From Dysgonamonadaceae bacterium (GTDB taxonomy: Bacteria; Bacteroidota; Bacteroidia; Bacteroidales; Azobacteroidaceae): 48,736 nt of DNA. The notes below the pieces were generated by a model that searched no databases, was not told the DNA's origin, and was given only the letters and a program-made list of their open reading frames with translations. Positions 45,774 to 48,736 of this stretch are shown piece by piece. The translations under genes and the position numbers were made by a program. The stretch covers positions 1-48,736 of the forward strand of contig JAIRYM010000094.1 of NCBI GenBank assembly GCA_031267615.1. The letters run 5' to 3'. Position 1 is the stretch's first letter. Each line of letters opens with the position of its first letter.

Positions 45774-47609
45774 ATGAGATATAAAGTGTTGTTATTTATG
45801 ATATTGTGTCTTGACGCTCTAACTATTTTTGCGCAGGATGTTACTTTTAAAGTTTCTGTTGAACGCACAGTAGTTGCAAATCAGAAATTTCAGATAACTT
45901 ACACATTGACAACTAAAAACGGAGCAAAAGGGCAAAATTTTCAGCCGCCATCTTCGTTTGGCGATTTGAATATATTGTTTGGTCCTACGCAGCAATATCA
46001 GTCATCTTCCAGTGTAATAAACAATATTGTAACGACTACAATCATACAACAATTCATCTATGTAGCCACGGCGCCAAAAGAAGGCGAATATACAATCGGT
46101 GCTGCCACGATCAAAATCGGCAACAGTGAATATAAAACCGAACCGCTGATTATCAAAGCATTACCACCCGAAAAAACTGCGCCAGCCCAAACAGGCGACG
46201 CATCAGGCAACGAATCTTCCGGCAGACAAACAAATGCTATTTCCACCGAAGATATGTTTATCAGAGCCGTTCCGTCCAAAACTTCGGTTTATGAAAATGA
46301 AGGGTTTTTAATCACATTTAAGTTATATTCTAAATATACCAATTTGCAATTTGAGAGTTTTAATTTTCCTGAATATGAAGGATTTATTGCACAGGAAATT
46401 GAAACAGGCAGCGCTCAGTGGAGTAATATAGAACAGTATAATGGACAAAACTACCGCACCGCTATCCTTAAACAGACATTTTTGTTTCCTCAGCACTCAG
46501 GAAAAATTACAATTTCTTCCGGAAAATTCAATTTAGTCGCTGCCATTCCAAGCGGACGAAAGACAAGCAGTATATTCGACCCGTTTATCAGTTCGGTAGA
46601 ACAAGTCAGAAAATCTCTCAGTAGCAGTACTGTTACAATCAACGTAAAAGAATTGCCATCGGGCAAACCCGCTTCGTTCAACGGTGCAGTCGGCGATTAT
46701 AAAATGACGTCTTCTATCAGCCGTACAGACTTGAAAGCCAACGATGCCGTTACTGTCAAAGTTACTATTACAGGAGCCGGCAATATGAAACTGTTGAAAA
46801 ATCCTGAAATAGTTTTCCCTAACGATTTTGAAATTTACGACCCTGTTGTAAATACTGCATCAAAAGTATCACAATCAGGAGTCAATGGGTCGCGTACAAT
46901 AGAATATAACGCTATTCCCCGATATGCAGGCGATTTTACTATTCCGAAAACAGAATTTTCGTATTTCGACTTAAAATCAGGAACATACAAAACTTTGAAT
47001 ACAAGCGAATATTCTCTACATGTAGCGCAAGGCGAAGGCGGCAACATTCTTGCTCCTGTTATTAATGCAACAAACAAAGAAACATTGCGATTACTCGGAC
47101 AGGATATTCATTATATCAAAACGGGAAATATTACATTCATTAGTGGTGTTCACTTCTTCGGAACTTGGGGATATGCTCTTTGGTATATCATTCCTTCACT
47201 GCTTTTTATCGTTCTGTTTATCATCTATCGCAAGCAGGCAGCAGAAAACGCCAATATTGCGCTTGTTCGCACCAAAAAGGCAAACAAAATGGCATCCAAA
47301 CGTTTGAAAATGACTGCAATCTATCTCAAAGAAAACAAACAGGAAGCGTTCTACGATGAGATTTTGAAAGCAGTTTGGGGATATTTGAGCGACAAATTGA
47401 GTATTTCTGTTGCTTCTCTCACAAAAGACAATGTAGAAGCAAATCTTACGGAATATGGCGCAAATGAAATACTCATCAATAATTTCCGCGATATTCTCAA
47501 TACAGCAGAATTTGCCCGTTTTGCTCCTGCACAGAGTAGCGGTGCCATGGACGAACTCTACAACAAAACCGTACAGGCAATTGATTTGATGGAAAATACC
47601 ATTAAATAG
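45774..47609 (+). CDS. batD: BatD family protein
   Basis: A 611-residue protein of the Bat (Bacteroides aerotolerance) family. Signal peptide about 1-19 (TIFAQ), then several immunoglobulin-like beta domains with the BatD text VTFKVSVERTVVANQKFQITYTL, QFIYVATAPKEGEYTIGAATI and DNGSARW-like repeats. One membrane helix follows near 465-485 (WYIIPSLLFIVLFIIYR), then a cytoplasmic helical end with AVWGYLSDKLSISVASLTKDNV. BatD is thought to act with MoxR ATPase and the VWA proteins BatA/BatB in the cell envelope. None of these genes is in the window. The start at 45774 is favoured because the upstream codons overlap the promoter region. Confidence 0.88.
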   Translation: MRYKVLLFMILCLDALTIFAQDVTFKVSVERTVVANQKFQITYTLTTKNGAKGQNFQPPSSFGDLNILFGPTQQYQSSSSVINNIVTTTIIQQFIYVATAPKEGEYTIGAATIKIGNSEYKTEPLIIKALPPEKTAPAQTGDASGNESSGRQTNAISTEDMFIRAVPSKTSVYENEGFLITFKLYSKYTNLQFESFNFPEYEGFIAQEIETGSAQWSNIEQYNGQNYRTAILKQTFLFPQHSGKITISSGKFNLVAAIPSGRKTSSIFDPFISSVEQVRKSLSSSTVTINVKELPSGKPASFNGAVGDYKMTSSISRTDLKANDAVTVKVTITGAGNMKLLKNPEIVFPNDFEIYDPVVNTASKVSQSGVNGSRTIEYNAIPRYAGDFTIPKTEFSYFDLKSGTYKTLNTSEYSLHVAQGEGGNILAPVINATNKETLRLLGQDIHYIKTGNITFISGVHFFGTWGYALWYIIPSLLFIVLFIIYRKQAAENANIALVRTKKANKMASKRLKMTAIYLKENKQEAFYDEILKAVWGYLSDKLSISVASLTKDNVEANLTEYGANEILINNFRDILNTAEFARFAPAQSSGAMDELYNKTVQAIDLMENTIK

Positions 47610-47663
47610 TAAAATATTCGAATATTTAGCAGCAATTGCATCTGTGTTTATTGTGATTAATGG

Positions 47664-48497
47664 CTAAAATGTTTTCAAAGAAATCACTCTGTCTTTCCCT
47701 GAAATATCTTTGTGTAACTGAATATTGTTGTAACCCATTGTGTTAAGCATAGTTTGTAATTCATTAGCATATAGCGGATTGATTTCAAAAAAAAGTTGTC
47801 CATTTTTAGTAAGATGCGTCAGTCCTATTTCTGCGATGCGGCGATAAAATAGTAACGGATTGTCTTGCGGAACAAACAGCGCTTCCTGCGGCTCATAATC
47901 GAGAACATTCCTATGCATTGACTGTCGTTCTGCGGGCGTAACATAAGGAGGATTGCTTACAATAATGTCGAACTGTATTTTGGGCAGTTCTTTCAGGACA
48001 TCAATTTGTATGAAACGCACATTCACGCCGTTTAGAGCAGCATTTTTGCTTGCTATTTCAAGCGCTTTTTTCGAAATGTCAATAGCATAAACAATAGCAG
48101 ATGGCAGACGCTTGGCAATTGTAACAGCAATGCAACCCGAACCTGTGCCAATATCCAAAATGGTTTCTCCGCCTTTCATGCTGTTCAGCGCAATTTCTAC
48201 AAGTTCTTCGGTTTCCGGACGCGGAATAAGGGTATATTCGTTTACTTTAAAAGGCAATCCGTAAAATTCCGTTTCGCCAATGATATATTGGATGGGGCGA
48301 CATAATTTCAAGTCTGCAAGTATATCACACAAAAGAATTTGTTTATTATCAGATAATTGGTGATTTTGTCCGCAAAAAATATCCTGTTTGTCTATGCCAA
48401 GCATTTTTTCAGAGATCAAAAAATAAAATTCTCTGATTTCCGATTCGAGGTATAATTCCTGCAACTGTTTTCGAAAAAGATTGTATATTGCCTGCAT
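47664..48497 (-). CDS. prmC: Peptide chain release factor N5-glutamine methyltransferase
   Basis: Methylates the GGQ glutamine of release factors RF1 and RF2. 277 residues from the ATG at 48497; a GTG at 48503 is possible. A helical N-terminal domain (about 1-85) precedes the Rossmann methyltransferase domain: SAM-binding ILDIGTGSGCIAVTIA, VYAIDIS, and the catalytic NPPY (VSNPPYVTPAE). The conserved IPRPETEELV is present just before the SAM motif. It lies downstream of a 5S rRNA gene and its terminator, on the same strand. Confidence 0.95.
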   Translation of the reverse strand: MQAIYNLFRKQLQELYLESEIREFYFLISEKMLGIDKQDIFCGQNHQLSDNKQILLCDILADLKLCRPIQYIIGETEFYGLPFKVNEYTLIPRPETEELVEIALNSMKGGETILDIGTGSGCIAVTIAKRLPSAIVYAIDISKKALEIASKNAALNGVNVRFIQIDVLKELPKIQFDIIVSNPPYVTPAERQSMHRNVLDYEPQEALFVPQDNPLLFYRRIAEIGLTHLTKNGQLFFEINPLYANELQTMLNTMGYNNIQLHKDISGKDRVISLKTF

Positions 48498-48628
48498 AGG
48501 CACAAAGTTTTTTATTTTTTATATTCTCTTACATCTCGGCACGCAAAGTCAAAGTATTTGAATGCAGGCAAGCCATTAAGACGAACATAACGGTTTTAAT
48601 AAAAAGATAGACATTCGATAACGCTAAA

Positions 48629-48665
48629 AAACCTGTCCGGCATTTCTGTCAGACAGGTTTTTTTT
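48629..48665 (-). terminator. Intrinsic terminator of the rRNA operon
   Basis: AAACCTGTC (48629-48637) pairs with GACAGGTTT (48652-48660), a 9-bp stem. Minus-strand reading ends in a T-run. It follows the 5S rRNA gene. A T-run also lies on the plus side. Confidence 0.85.
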
Positions 48666-48673
48666 GTAAAATA

Positions 48674-48736
48674 CAGGCGATTACCTGCTCTCCCACACAT
48701 TGCAGTACCATCGGCGCAACCGGTCTTAACTTCTCT
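48674..48736 (-). rRNA. rrf: 5S ribosomal RNA, 3' half (cut by window edge)
   Basis: Minus-strand reading AGAAGTTAAG, GCGCCGATGGTACTGC and GGGAGAGCAGGTAAT are hallmark 5S rRNA segments. The 3' end is placed near 48674 by the closing helix (TCGCCTG). The 5' half and presumably 23S and 16S lie beyond the right edge. Confidence 0.9.

Overview
The window comes from a member of the Bacteroidota, most likely order Bacteroidales. The evidence is direct: repeated TTG-N19/20-TAnnTTTG promoters with few strong Shine-Dalgarno sites, proteins with type IX secretion (T9SS) C-terminal tails, a carboxypeptidase-regulatory-domain TonB receptor, HU-like domains on membrane anchors, a GH29 fucosidase lipoprotein, and Bacteroidales-type RpoB/RpoC, EF-Tu and S16. 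Several decayed genes (a beta-propeller, an adenylation enzyme, an IS982-type transposase and half of an alanyl-tRNA synthetase) suggest ongoing gene loss, as in a host-associated lineage. No species can be named from this sequence.

Layout. 1-274: gene-poor, with an (AC)13 microsatellite beside an alternating purine-pyrimidine run. 275-2268 (minus): phosphoglucose isomerase overlapping a HAD phosphatase. 2378-4346 (plus): MATE transporter overlapping a cytidylate-kinase-like protein. 4559-6949 (plus): TonB-dependent receptor. 7078-8257 (minus): thioredoxin-like lipoprotein and the 3' remnant of a 6-bladed beta-propeller gene. 8264-9163 (plus): serine acetyltransferase. 9461-13270 (minus): T9SS cargo protein, alpha-L-fucosidase and phosphofructokinase. 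13360-14328 (plus): HU-TM-SPOR protein. 14332-15402 (minus): a free-standing AlaRS editing/C-Ala half. 15403-15929: decayed DNA with an IS982-like fragment.

15930-28979 (minus) is the conserved information-processing block, read as tRNA-Thr(UGU), tRNA-Tyr, tRNA-Gly, tRNA-Thr(GGU), tuf, tRNA-Trp, secE, nusG, rplK, rplA, rplJ, rplL, rpoB, rpoC. A good promoter lies before the first tRNA, a hairpin separates rplL from rpoB, and an intrinsic terminator follows rpoC. 29073-30668 (plus) is an iorA-like gene with no iorB beside it.

30707-42201 (minus) is a tightly packed cell-surface polysaccharide operon: small helical protein, HU-TM-LysM-like protein, T9SS-like surface protein, 100-residue protein with a sorting-type tail, Wza-like export lipoprotein, Wzc-like tyrosine kinase, OmpA protein, polyprenyl-phosphate sugar transferase, two WxcM/FdtA-like proteins, a deleted adenylation gene and agmatine deiminase. 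An AraC regulator, coupled to a PlsC-type acyltransferase, sits just upstream. This operon is the best candidate for an under-described system. 44242-48736 holds rpsP, ftsQ outside a dcw cluster, a lone batD, prmC, and the 3' half of a 5S rRNA gene at the right edge.
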